A stretch of 64,000 bases of DNA from CAKMZU01 sp965248335 (GTDB lineage: Bacteria; Pseudomonadota; Gammaproteobacteria; Pseudomonadales; DT-91), in NCBI GenBank assembly GCA_965248335.1, contig CBDFIY010000003.1:1612001-1676000 (forward strand), in the 5' to 3' direction. The notes beneath the pieces were generated by a model, which was given only the letters and a program-made list of their open reading frames with translations, had not been told where the DNA came from and did not search any database. Positions 53,119-60,962 of this stretch are shown piece by piece; position 1 is the stretch's first letter, and every line of letters begins with the position of its first letter. The position numbers were made by a program, and so were the translations under genes.

Positions 53119-53242
53119 TATCCACCACATTTGAATATGCAAGGGCGTTGGCCGCGCTCGCTCACCCCAATCACTTATGGGCTGTAAGCTCATAGGGATT
53201 CGCTCACTTGCCGCCTTCTTGCATCTCCAATTCCGATGGGTA
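53119..53242 (+). repeat. Palindromic MITE-like repeat, copy N (full length)
   Basis: 124 bp, TATCCACCACATTTGAATAT...CCGATGGGTA, flanked by TA (53117-53118 and 53243-53244). It follows the pseudouridine-synthase-like gene by about 65 bp. Confidence 0.85.
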
Positions 53243-53579
53243 TATCTAATAGGCGTGGCTTGCCTGCAAGTGATTTGGTTGTATCAACGTTAACTTCTCG
53301 GCACTTCATGCGGGTTTCATAGACCTATGGCTGTTTTGGTATTTCCTGTGCTTTTTTGGCTGCGGTGCGCGCCAAATTGTTTTATGCGCTATTATTGTAA
53401 TAAGTCGCCTGCACCTTAGAAAATTCATTAGAAAATCAATAAATTAACTCTGCTTGCGGAGGCGATGGTATTTGTTATGAGCGCGACGCGCATTCAGCAA
53501 AATGACAATTAATAAATTTCTTTAGAAACTAATGCATTTATTTATGTTCGATATAATATCGCAGTTATTTATGGAGTGA
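53243..53579. other. Intergenic region upstream of the symporter gene
   Basis: About 335 bp, AT-rich, without a frame of note. It probably carries the symporter promoter. An ATG followed two codons later by TGA (53571-53579) lies in the symporter frame just before its conserved N-terminus. Confidence 0.35.
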
Positions 53580-55055
53580 ATTATCGATATTTCCTTTATC
53601 ATAAGCCTTATCAATAGTGTGGTTGATGCAGTTAATCTGGTGTTATGGGGCTATGTTCTTACTATATTACTCATAGCTGTCGGTATTTATTTTACTATTC
53701 GCCTGAAATTTATGCAGTTCAGGCATTTCGTGCTGTCGTGGAAACTCTTATTTTTGGGGAAAAATGATCGCGACAATCATGTATCACCCTTTGAAGCGTT
53801 GGCAACAAGCCTTGCTGCACGTGTAGGTAGTGGAAATATTGCTGGTGTTGCCGTGGCTATTACGCTGGGCGGCCCTGGGGCCATATTCTGGATGTGGGTT
53901 GTGGCATTTTTGGGTATGGCAACTGCTTTTGTCGAGGCGGCATTGGCGCAGTTATTCAAACATGCAGAGGATGATGGCACGTTTATTGGCGGCCCTGCCT
54001 ACTATATAGAGCGAGGTTTAGGTCAACGTTGGCTAGGTATTTTATTTGCAATTTTTCTTATTATTGCGTTTGGTGTGGTGTTCATTGCTGTTCAGTCGAG
54101 CACTATCTCTCGTGCTGCGTTAGATTCAATGACAGTGCCACCATGGGCAACAGGTGCTCTTCTCATTTTGCTGAGTGCACCCATCATTTTTGGCGGTATC
54201 ACGCGTATTGCTCACGTTGCCGGTAAAATTGTACCTGTTATGGCTATTGCCTATCTGATTGTTGCGCTTGTCGTTATTGTCCTTGAGATTGATCAAGTAC
54301 CTGCAATGCTTGCCTTGATTGTTAAGTCAGCTTTTGGTTTTACAGAGGCGAGTGCCGGCATGTTGGGTGTTGTGATGGTAAATGGTATTAAACGTGGACT
54401 CTTTTCGAATGAAGCCGGTATGGGGAGTGCGCCGAATATTGCAGCGGTGGCAGATCCAACGCCTCCACACCCTGCCGCACAAGGGTTTGTGCAAATGTTG
54501 GGTGTTTATATCGATACGATATTTGTTTGTACTGCGACAGCGTTGATTATTTTGCTATCCGGCGAATACCAGCCAGGGCAAGAAATGCAGGCTGTGGTGT
54601 TGACTCAAAATTCATTGGCTGCAGAAGTTGGGCATTGGGGCAGTCATTTTTTAACGGTTGTTATTTTCTTTTTTTGTTTTACGACAATTTTAGGTAATTA
54701 TGCCTATTCTGAAAGCTGTCTTAAGTTCATAACGCACAAGCCTTGGGTGTTATCCGTTTATCGGATAGTTGCACTATTTATGATAGGGGTGGGTGTCGTT
54801 GCTGAGGTGCCCGCATTGTGGAATGCGGCAGATGCGTCTATGGCATTAATGGCTACGGTCAATCTGGTTGCAATTTTATTGTTGGGTAAATATGCTTTTG
54901 CGCTTGCGGATGATTTCTTGAAACAAATGAAAGCAGGAAAAGAACCGATCTTTGACCCTCATATGTTTCCAGACCTACAAGGGAAAATCAGCCAAACGGT
55001 ATGGTATGACCCGGATGTAAAACAAAAAAAAGAAGATAAAAAAAGCGAGCCTTAA
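53580..55055 (+). CDS. AGCS-family sodium:alanine/glycine symporter, start codon unusual
   Basis: Inner-membrane transporter of about 480-490 residues taking up alanine or glycine with Na+. Family signatures: YFTIRLKFMQFRHF, SPFEALATSLAARVGSGNIAGVA, GGPGAIFWMW and GIKRGLFSNEAGMGSAPNIAA. About 11 hydrophobic helices. The first usable standard start is GTG 53619, without a ribosome binding site. The 13 codons before it (ATT 53580 onward: IIDISFIISLINS) align with the usual AGCS N-terminus, and an in-frame TGA ends just before ATT 53580. An ATT or ATC start after GGAG is therefore possible; the annotated start could be 53580, 53589 or 53619. The stop lies inside a terminator hairpin. Confidence 0.85.
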   Translation: MIDISFIISLINSVVDAVNLVLWGYVLTILLIAVGIYFTIRLKFMQFRHFVLSWKLLFLGKNDRDNHVSPFEALATSLAARVGSGNIAGVAVAITLGGPGAIFWMWVVAFLGMATAFVEAALAQLFKHAEDDGTFIGGPAYYIERGLGQRWLGILFAIFLIIAFGVVFIAVQSSTISRAALDSMTVPPWATGALLILLSAPIIFGGITRIAHVAGKIVPVMAIAYLIVALVVIVLEIDQVPAMLALIVKSAFGFTEASAGMLGVVMVNGIKRGLFSNEAGMGSAPNIAAVADPTPPHPAAQGFVQMLGVYIDTIFVCTATALIILLSGEYQPGQEMQAVVLTQNSLAAEVGHWGSHFLTVVIFFFCFTTILGNYAYSESCLKFITHKPWVLSVYRIVALFMIGVGVVAEVPALWNAADASMALMATVNLVAILLLGKYAFALADDFLKQMKAGKEPIFDPHMFPDLQGKISQTVWYDPDVKQKKEDKKSEP

Positions 55056-55065
55056 GCTCGCTTTT
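55041..55065. terminator. Bidirectional terminator shared by symporter and Rieske genes
   Basis: AAAAGCGAGC-CTTAA-GCTCGCTTTT. The symporter TAA is in the loop, and the convergent Rieske gene stops 3 bp beyond the hairpin. Confidence 0.88.
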
Positions 55066-55067
55066 GA

Positions 55068-56480
55068 TCAAGCTTCGCTTTTGTAGAATTGTGTGTACCA
55101 GTTTTTACGTAGCTTGTTGATTGGGCCATCACCTGCGCAAAGCACGGGGTTAGCTTCAAATCGTTTGTTTTTCCAGATCCATACATCTTGAAAGAAAGCG
55201 TTCATGCTGGCAGTTGCATAAGCCGCACCAATGGCTGCGTTGTCTTCGTCAGATAAGCCTTCGATTTTCTTAATCATGACGCCTGTAAATAATCGGAAGG
55301 AGTCCGAGTCGGCACCTAACGCTTTGAGGTTAATGGGCATGTGCGAATTGAGCATTCTTACATTGTGGACGGGGCCGGGCACCTTGACGACTTTCTTGCC
55401 ATTATGGGTGAGTTCTTCACCTGTTGGTGTGAGTAATTTTCCATCTTCTTCGGTAATGCCTGCAAAGGCATTGAATGCTGTATCGAGAACAGGGAAGTTA
55501 TAGCCATCGGAAACGCTGCCGTCGGCAACTTTTACCGGTTGCTGAATACGGCTCATGATAAGTTCGCCGTCTTCATAAGCAAGGTTGTCTGGGAGTTCGC
55601 CTACCCATTCGGTGATTTGGTAGCTGGGGCCGTAGTATGTAGCATTGGAGAGTAGCTTACCTAGCGTGGTTGAGTGGCAATGATTGATTTGCACGGCGGT
55701 ATGATCTTCGAACACATTCTCAAAATGTGAGCAGGGGGCGCTATGCACTGGGCCAAAGTGGGCTTTATCTGAGATGTTGTCGACGAGTTCCTTCCAGTGG
55801 GTCCCGATGATTTCAGTGGTTACCGTCCAGTTTGTCCATTCATCATTACCAAATTCTTCCATGGTAGGGATTTCCCAATCAGGAGCAGTGTCGTCTGGGC
55901 AGTGCCATAAAAAGACAAGGCCATTTTTTTCGACGGTTGGGAATTTATCCGTTTTTGCTTTCGGGGGGATCTTGTCGCAATAAGGGATATCTTTACAAGC
56001 ACCTTCGCCATCCCAAGACCAGTGATGGAATGGGCATTGCACATTATCTCCTTGGACCTCGCCGATAGAAAGTTTGGCGCCCATATGGCGACAAAAGTTG
56101 TCAATGCATTGTAATTTTCCTTCGGTGTCGCGCCAGAGCACAAGGCTTTTTCCGCAAACATTAACCTCCCAAGGGCCTACCTCATCGGCAGGAAATTGAG
56201 GCTTTTTCACTTCTGGCTCGAAGTGCATGCTGGTAAGGATGGCATCTTGTGCTGCATCAGCATTAGCAATGGCTGCAGCGACATCACCACCTGCTTGTAA
56301 GGCACCAAAAACGTCAGTGACGGCGGCTCCGTAGTTATTTTGTAGATGTTTTTGAGCAGCTTGCGCTTCGGCAGTATCTGCTGCCGGCGGAGGCGTGATC
56401 CAAGGAATGGTATAACCAATAGGTATCCAGCCTCTTGGGAAGCTGACATCTTGTGCGCTCGTTGCAATCACATTGCTCAT
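55068..56480 (-). CDS. Rieske non-heme iron oxygenase (KshA-like) with N-terminal Ala-rich insertion
   Basis: 470 aa terminal oxygenase. Rieske 2Fe-2S ligands C130/H132 (FCRHMG) and C149/H152 (CPFHHW); mononuclear iron ligands in DNISDKAHFGPVH (H241, H246, with N235/D238). DIPYCDKIPPKAKTDKFPTVEKNGLVFLWH resembles 3-ketosteroid 9-alpha-hydroxylase KshA. The first strand FPRGWIPIGY (residues 14-23) is separated from the Rieske domain (from ~102) by about 70 extra Ala-rich residues not typical of the family. It needs a separate reductase, not seen nearby. A sterol or other ring-hydroxylating role is inference. Confidence 0.82.
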   Translation of the reverse strand: MSNVIATSAQDVSFPRGWIPIGYTIPWITPPPAADTAEAQAAQKHLQNNYGAAVTDVFGALQAGGDVAAAIANADAAQDAILTSMHFEPEVKKPQFPADEVGPWEVNVCGKSLVLWRDTEGKLQCIDNFCRHMGAKLSIGEVQGDNVQCPFHHWSWDGEGACKDIPYCDKIPPKAKTDKFPTVEKNGLVFLWHCPDDTAPDWEIPTMEEFGNDEWTNWTVTTEIIGTHWKELVDNISDKAHFGPVHSAPCSHFENVFEDHTAVQINHCHSTTLGKLLSNATYYGPSYQITEWVGELPDNLAYEDGELIMSRIQQPVKVADGSVSDGYNFPVLDTAFNAFAGITEEDGKLLTPTGEELTHNGKKVVKVPGPVHNVRMLNSHMPINLKALGADSDSFRLFTGVMIKKIEGLSDEDNAAIGAAYATASMNAFFQDVWIWKNKRFEANPVLCAGDGPINKLRKNWYTQFYKSEA

Positions 56481-56673
56481 AAAGTGTCCTATTTTTTATT
56501 TGGATTATTTGTGGCGTGTTGAAAGTAAAAGAGAATAGACGTTTTTCATTATTATTGTTAATCACGTTACTATATGAAGACTTTTTTGCAGATTTCGCCA
56601 AGTACATCTATTTTAGAGCGATATCGTAAGTGATTTTGAGTGATAAGTGAATAAATCCTCCCTTGTTTTCTGC

Positions 56674-56701
56674 TTTACAGTCGCTATGAATCAGATAGAA
56701 T
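56674..56701 (+). promoter_or_regulatory. Predicted sigma-70 promoter of the thrS-infC-rpmI-rplT operon
   Basis: TTTACA (56674-56679), 16-bp spacer, TAGAAT (56696-56701), 53 bp upstream of the thrS ATG. Confidence 0.55.
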
Positions 56702-56754
56702 ACCGCCTTTTTTAACAAGTGATCTTTGGTGATGGTCACCACTGTGGAGAATTT

Positions 56755-58689
56755 ATGCCTGTTATTACACTTCCTGACGGTAGTCAGCGAACATTTCCTG
56801 AATCTCTTTCGATTCTTGATCTTGCAAAAGATATTGGTCCTGGCCTTGCTAAGGCAACGGTTGCAGGAAAAATTAATGGTCAGTTAGCCGATGCGGTTGA
56901 TCTCATCGAAGAGGATGCAGAAGTTTCTATCCTTACAGCGAAAGATGCCGAAGGCTTGGATATCATTCGTCACTCCTGTGCGCACCTAATTGGTCATGCG
57001 GTTAAGCAGTTATTCCCAGAAGCTAAAATGGCCATTGGCCCCGTCATTGAAGAAGGCTTTTATTACGATATTGATTTTGATCGTACCTTTAATCAAGACG
57101 ACTTGCTCAAAATCGAAGAGCGTATGAAAGTATTGATTGCTACAGAATACGATGTTGTTAAGCAGCCGAGCAGTCGAGAGAAAGTGCTTGAAACCTTCAA
57201 GGAGCGACAAGAGCCTTATAAGGTTGAAATCGTTGAGCAGGATATTCCTGAAAGTCAGTCGCTGATTAATTTGTATGTACATGAAGAGTATGTGGATATG
57301 TGTCGAGGCCCACATGTACCTAATACGCGGTTTTTAAAGTATTTTAAGTTGACCAAGGTGGCTGGTGCTTACTGGCGGGCTGATGCCGATAACCGTATGT
57401 TACAGCGCATCTATGGAACAGCTTGGGCAGATAAGAAGCAGCTCAAGCAATATATCAAGCGTATAGAAGAAGCAGAAAAGCGCGATCATCGTAAAATCGC
57501 TAAGAAGCTCGATTTATTTCATCTGCAGGATGATGCGCAAGGGATGATCTTTTGGCACCCTAAAGGATGGTCAATATATAAAACGATTGAAGATTACATG
57601 CGTCTCAAGCAGCAAGCTGAAGGCTATCAAGAAATAAAAACGCCACAACTTGTTGATATTGGGTTGTGGGAAAAGTCAGGGCACGCTGAAAAATTCTCGG
57701 ATGACATGTTTATTTTAAAAACGGATGATAAAGAGATTGCTGTAAAACCAATGAATTGTCCGTGTCATGTGCAGGTCTACAATCAAGGTTTAAAATCCTA
57801 CCGAGATTTGCCATTGCGTTTAGCTGAGTTTGGCTCTTGTCATCGTAATGAGCCATCGGGTTCGTTGCACGGTATTATGCGTGTGCGTGGTTTTACTCAA
57901 GATGATGCACATATTTTTTGTAAGGAAGATCAAATTCAAAGTGAAGTGTCTCGCTTTATTGATTTTTTACATGATGTCTATGCAGATTTTGGGTTTAGTG
58001 AAGTTATCTACCGCTTATCGACTCGCCCAGAAAAGCGTGTGGGTAGTGATGAAGTTTGGGATCGATCTGAAGCAGCTTTAGCTGAAGCGCTGAATGCAAA
58101 AGGGCTTGATTGGCAAATGCTTCCAGGTGAGGGTGCTTTTTACGGGCCAAAAATTGAGTTTTCTTTGCGGGATTGCCTTGGGCGTGTTTGGCAGCTAGGC
58201 ACTATTCAAGTGGATTTTTCAATGCCTGAGCGTTTAAGTGCACAGTATGTTGCTGAGGGTGGCGTGAAAGAAACACCGGTTATGCTGCACAGGGCGATTC
58301 TTGGTTCATTTGAGCGATTTATTGGTATATTGATAGAGCATTACGAGGGCATTTTTCCTGTTTGGTTGGCTCCTGTTCAGGTTGTTGTCATGAATATTAC
58401 GGACAAGCAGGCCAGTTTTGTGCAAGAAATAACAGAAAATCTGCAATCTAAGGGAATTAGGGTCGTTTCGGACTTGAGGAATGAGAAGATCGGGTTTAAA
58501 ATCCGCGAGCACACTTTACAGAAGGTTCCCTATCAATTGGTGGTGGGAGACAACGAAGTGGGTACAAATAGCGTTGCTGTCAGAGCCCGAGGTGGAGAAG
58601 ATCTAGGTTCGATGCCGATAGAAGCTTTTATTGAGCACCTTAAAAAGGATATAGCACAACGCGGAAGAATAAGCAGACCGGAGGAATAG
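56755..58689 (+). CDS. thrS: Threonyl-tRNA synthetase
   Basis: 644 aa. Start ATG 56755 (MPVITLPDGSQ) with GTGGAGA 6 bp upstream; twelve extra upstream codons are open but unsupported. TGS domain (1-62), editing domain with HSCAHLIGHAVKQLFP and the second SAD motif YVDMCRGPH, class II catalytic core with zinc ligands in MNCPCHVQVY, FGSCHRNEPSGSLHGIMRVRGF (motif 2) and HRAILGSFERF (motif 3), then the anticodon-binding domain. The stop is 3 bp before the infC ATT start. Confidence 0.97.
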   Translation: MPVITLPDGSQRTFPESLSILDLAKDIGPGLAKATVAGKINGQLADAVDLIEEDAEVSILTAKDAEGLDIIRHSCAHLIGHAVKQLFPEAKMAIGPVIEEGFYYDIDFDRTFNQDDLLKIEERMKVLIATEYDVVKQPSSREKVLETFKERQEPYKVEIVEQDIPESQSLINLYVHEEYVDMCRGPHVPNTRFLKYFKLTKVAGAYWRADADNRMLQRIYGTAWADKKQLKQYIKRIEEAEKRDHRKIAKKLDLFHLQDDAQGMIFWHPKGWSIYKTIEDYMRLKQQAEGYQEIKTPQLVDIGLWEKSGHAEKFSDDMFILKTDDKEIAVKPMNCPCHVQVYNQGLKSYRDLPLRLAEFGSCHRNEPSGSLHGIMRVRGFTQDDAHIFCKEDQIQSEVSRFIDFLHDVYADFGFSEVIYRLSTRPEKRVGSDEVWDRSEAALAEALNAKGLDWQMLPGEGAFYGPKIEFSLRDCLGRVWQLGTIQVDFSMPERLSAQYVAEGGVKETPVMLHRAILGSFERFIGILIEHYEGIFPVWLAPVQVVVMNITDKQASFVQEITENLQSKGIRVVSDLRNEKIGFKIREHTLQKVPYQLVVGDNEVGTNSVAVRARGGEDLGSMPIEAFIEHLKKDIAQRGRISRPEE

Positions 58690-58692
58690 ACC

Positions 58693-59220
58693 ATTAAGAG
58701 TAGCGGTAAATCAAAAAGAGCCCTAACAAACGAAGACATTACAGCATCACAGGTTAGACTTGTCGGTGCAGATGGAGAGCAGGTAGGGATAGTGCCCTTA
58801 GAAGAGGCATTAAGCACCGCTACGAGTGCTGGTTTAGACCTTGTACAAATGGCCGACTCAGAACCGCCAGTTTGTAAGGTTATGGATTACGGGAAGTATG
58901 TTTTCGACGCTAAAAAGCAACAGGCTGCAGCGCGGAAAAAGCAGAAACAGACTCAGGTAAAAGAGATGAAGTTTCGCCCAGGGACGGAAGATGGGGATTA
59001 TCAGGTAAAGCTACGCAACCTGGTACGTTTCCTTGAGCAAGGGGATAAAGCTAAAGTCACTATGCGTTTTCGTGGTCGCGAAATGGCTCATCAAAGTATC
59101 GGTATGGACTTGCTTAAGCGAGTTGAAGCCGATCTTGCCGAATATGGCGCAGTTGAGCAATTTCCGAAAATGGAAGGCAGGCAAATGACGATGGTGATTG
59201 GTCCCAAAAAGAAAAAATAG
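58693..59220 (+). CDS. infC: Translation initiation factor IF-3 (ATT start codon)
   Basis: 175 aa when read from ATT 58693, 3 bp after thrS and downstream of GGAGGAAT (58679-58686). This gives the full N-terminal domain (RALTNEDITASQVRLVGADG, EQVGIVPLEEAL), which the first ATG (58792) would delete. Use of AUU is the conserved autoregulatory device of infC: IF-3 discriminates against its own start codon. C-terminal domain with VKEMKFRPGTEDGDYQVKLR and KVTMRFRGREMAHQ. Prevents premature 50S joining. Confidence 0.95.
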   Translation: MKSSGKSKRALTNEDITASQVRLVGADGEQVGIVPLEEALSTATSAGLDLVQMADSEPPVCKVMDYGKYVFDAKKQQAAARKKQKQTQVKEMKFRPGTEDGDYQVKLRNLVRFLEQGDKAKVTMRFRGREMAHQSIGMDLLKRVEADLAEYGAVEQFPKMEGRQMTMVIGPKKKK

Positions 59221-59260
59221 CGCAAGCTATTTCAATTATTTGCTAAATGCGGAGTTACCA

Positions 59261-59452
59261 ATGGCAAAATTAAAAGTACACAGTGGTGCTGCAAAGCGCT
59301 TCAAAAAGACAGGCTCAGGCTATAAGCGCAAAAGTGCGCATAAAAGTCATATCCTCACCAAAATGACCACCAAACGTAAGCGTCAACTACGCGGTACCAG
59401 CAGTATCCATCCTGCTGACCAAATTTTAGTTGATCGTTTGTTGCGAAATTAA
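59261..59452 (+). CDS. rpmI: 50S ribosomal protein L35
   Basis: 63 aa (MAKLKVHSGAAKRFKKTGSG), ATG 59261 with GGAG 8 bp upstream. Highly basic with the usual KSHILTKMT.KRKRQLRG core. An upstream open extension overlapping infC is not supported. Second gene of the conserved infC-rpmI-rplT cluster. Confidence 0.97.
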   Translation: MAKLKVHSGAAKRFKKTGSGYKRKSAHKSHILTKMTTKRKRQLRGTSSIHPADQILVDRLLRN

Positions 59453-59467
59453 GAGAGGAATTGATTC

Positions 59468-59824
59468 ATGGCTAGAGTTAAACGTGGTGTTGTTGCACGC
59501 CGTCGTCATAAGAAAGTATTAAAGCAAGCAAAAGGTTATTACGGAGCACGTAGCCGTATTTTCCGCGTTGCTAAACAGGCTGTTATTAAAGCCGGTCAAT
59601 ATGCCTATCGTGACCGTCGTCAACGTAAGCGTCAGTTCCGTTCACTTTGGATTGCACGTATTAATGCGGCAAGCCGATCAAATGGTCTGTCATACAGTCG
59701 TTTCATTAATGGTTTGAAAAAAGCCAATATTGAACTCGATCGTCGTGTATTAGCTGATATTGCTGTTCATGACAAAGATGCTTTTTCAGCCGTTGTTGAA
59801 AAAGCACAGGCAGCCTTGGCGTAA
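59468..59824 (+). CDS. rplT: 50S ribosomal protein L20
   Basis: 118 aa, MARVKRGVVARRRHKKVLKQ start, Arg/Lys-rich N-terminal tail and a globular C-terminal half (FINGLKKANIELDRRVLADI). 15 bp after rpmI, with AGAGGAA before the ATG. L20 is also the autogenous repressor of this operon in E. coli. A terminator follows. Confidence 0.97.
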   Translation: MARVKRGVVARRRHKKVLKQAKGYYGARSRIFRVAKQAVIKAGQYAYRDRRQRKRQFRSLWIARINAASRSNGLSYSRFINGLKKANIELDRRVLADIAVHDKDAFSAVVEKAQAALA

Positions 59825-59850
59825 AATGTAAATTTTTCTCCGGGCAAAGG

Positions 59851-59883
59851 AAAGGGAAAGGCTTAGCCTTTCCCTTTTTTTTT
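59851..59883 (+). terminator. Rho-independent terminator or attenuator between rplT and pheS
   Basis: AAAGGGAAAGGC-TTA-GCCTTTCCCTTT then T-run: 12-bp perfect stem. It ends the ribosomal-protein cluster before pheS. In enterobacteria the corresponding gap contains the pheS attenuator; a Phe-rich leader peptide was not seen here. Confidence 0.9.
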
Positions 59884-59919
59884 AAAAGTCATACGTAAGT
59901 TATCATTTGAGTAAGTTTC

Positions 59920-60942
59920 ATGGAAAACCTTGATGCACTAAAACAAGAAGCCCTAATCACTGTTGAGTCAGCAGTAAATTTATCAGACCTTGACGATATC
60001 CGTGTGAAGTTTTTAGGAAAAAAAGGTGCGATTACAGGCTTGCTAAAGACACTGGGAAAATTATCCAGTGAGGAGCGGCCAAAAGCAGGTGCGCTCATCA
60101 ATGAAGTGAAGCAATGCGTTCAAAGTGCGATTACAGAGAAAAAAGACTGCCTTGAGCAGCAGTTTATCAATGAAAAGCTTGCTAAGGAGCGTGTCGATGT
60201 CACGTTGCCCGGCCGAAGTCAATCTGTCGGTGGTTTACATCCCGTGACCAAAACTATCGAACGAATATCTGCATTTTTTGGCGAAATCGGTTTCAGTGTC
60301 GTGGAAGGGCCTGAAATTGAAGATGATTACCATAATTTTGAAGCACTCAATATCCCTGCTCATCACCCCGCACGTGCCATGCATGATACTTTTTATATTA
60401 ATGATAATACGGTACTAAGAACCCATACTTCTCCAGTGCAGGTAAGAACGATGGAGGCGCAAGAGCCGCCGTTACGTATCATTTGCCCGGGACGTGTTTA
60501 CCGTTGTGATTCAGATTTGACACATACACCGATGTTCCATCAGGTTGAAGGGCTATTCATCGATAAGGATGTCAGTTTTGCAAGCCTTAAGGGGACGGTT
60601 GAGTCCTTTTTGAGTATGTTTTTTGAGAAAGATGATTTGGCTGTACGTTTTAGACCGTCTTACTTCCCTTTTACTGAACCGTCAGCCGAAGTAGATATTG
60701 CCTGTGTAATGTGTGATGGCAAAGGTTGTCGTGTATGTAGTTATACCGGTTGGTTAGAAATTCTAGGTTGCGGTATGGTTCACCCTAATGTATTGACATG
60801 TTCAGGAGTAGACACTGATATCTACTCTGGTTTCGCCTTTGGGCTTGGTGTTGAGCGAATGGCAATGCTGCGTTATGGCGTTAATGATTTACGATTATTT
60901 TTTGAAAACGATTGTCGGTTTTTAGGGCAATTTGCGAAGTAG
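59920..60942 (+). CDS. pheS: Phenylalanyl-tRNA synthetase alpha subunit
   Basis: 340 aa catalytic subunit. N-terminal coiled coil (MENLDALKQEALITVESAV, KFLGKKGAITGLLK), then the class II core: motif 1 region IERISAFFGEIGFSVVEGPE, motif 2 PGRVYRCDSDLTHTPMFHQVEG, and motif 3 GLGVERMAMLRYGV. Zinc-like cysteines CVMCDGKGCRVC are seen in many proteobacterial PheS. pheT follows after 20 bp. Confidence 0.97.
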   Translation: MENLDALKQEALITVESAVNLSDLDDIRVKFLGKKGAITGLLKTLGKLSSEERPKAGALINEVKQCVQSAITEKKDCLEQQFINEKLAKERVDVTLPGRSQSVGGLHPVTKTIERISAFFGEIGFSVVEGPEIEDDYHNFEALNIPAHHPARAMHDTFYINDNTVLRTHTSPVQVRTMEAQEPPLRIICPGRVYRCDSDLTHTPMFHQVEGLFIDKDVSFASLKGTVESFLSMFFEKDDLAVRFRPSYFPFTEPSAEVDIACVMCDGKGCRVCSYTGWLEILGCGMVHPNVLTCSGVDTDIYSGFAFGLGVERMAMLRYGVNDLRLFFENDCRFLGQFAK

Positions 60943-60962
60943 GCGGGTAGGGGTTAAATACG

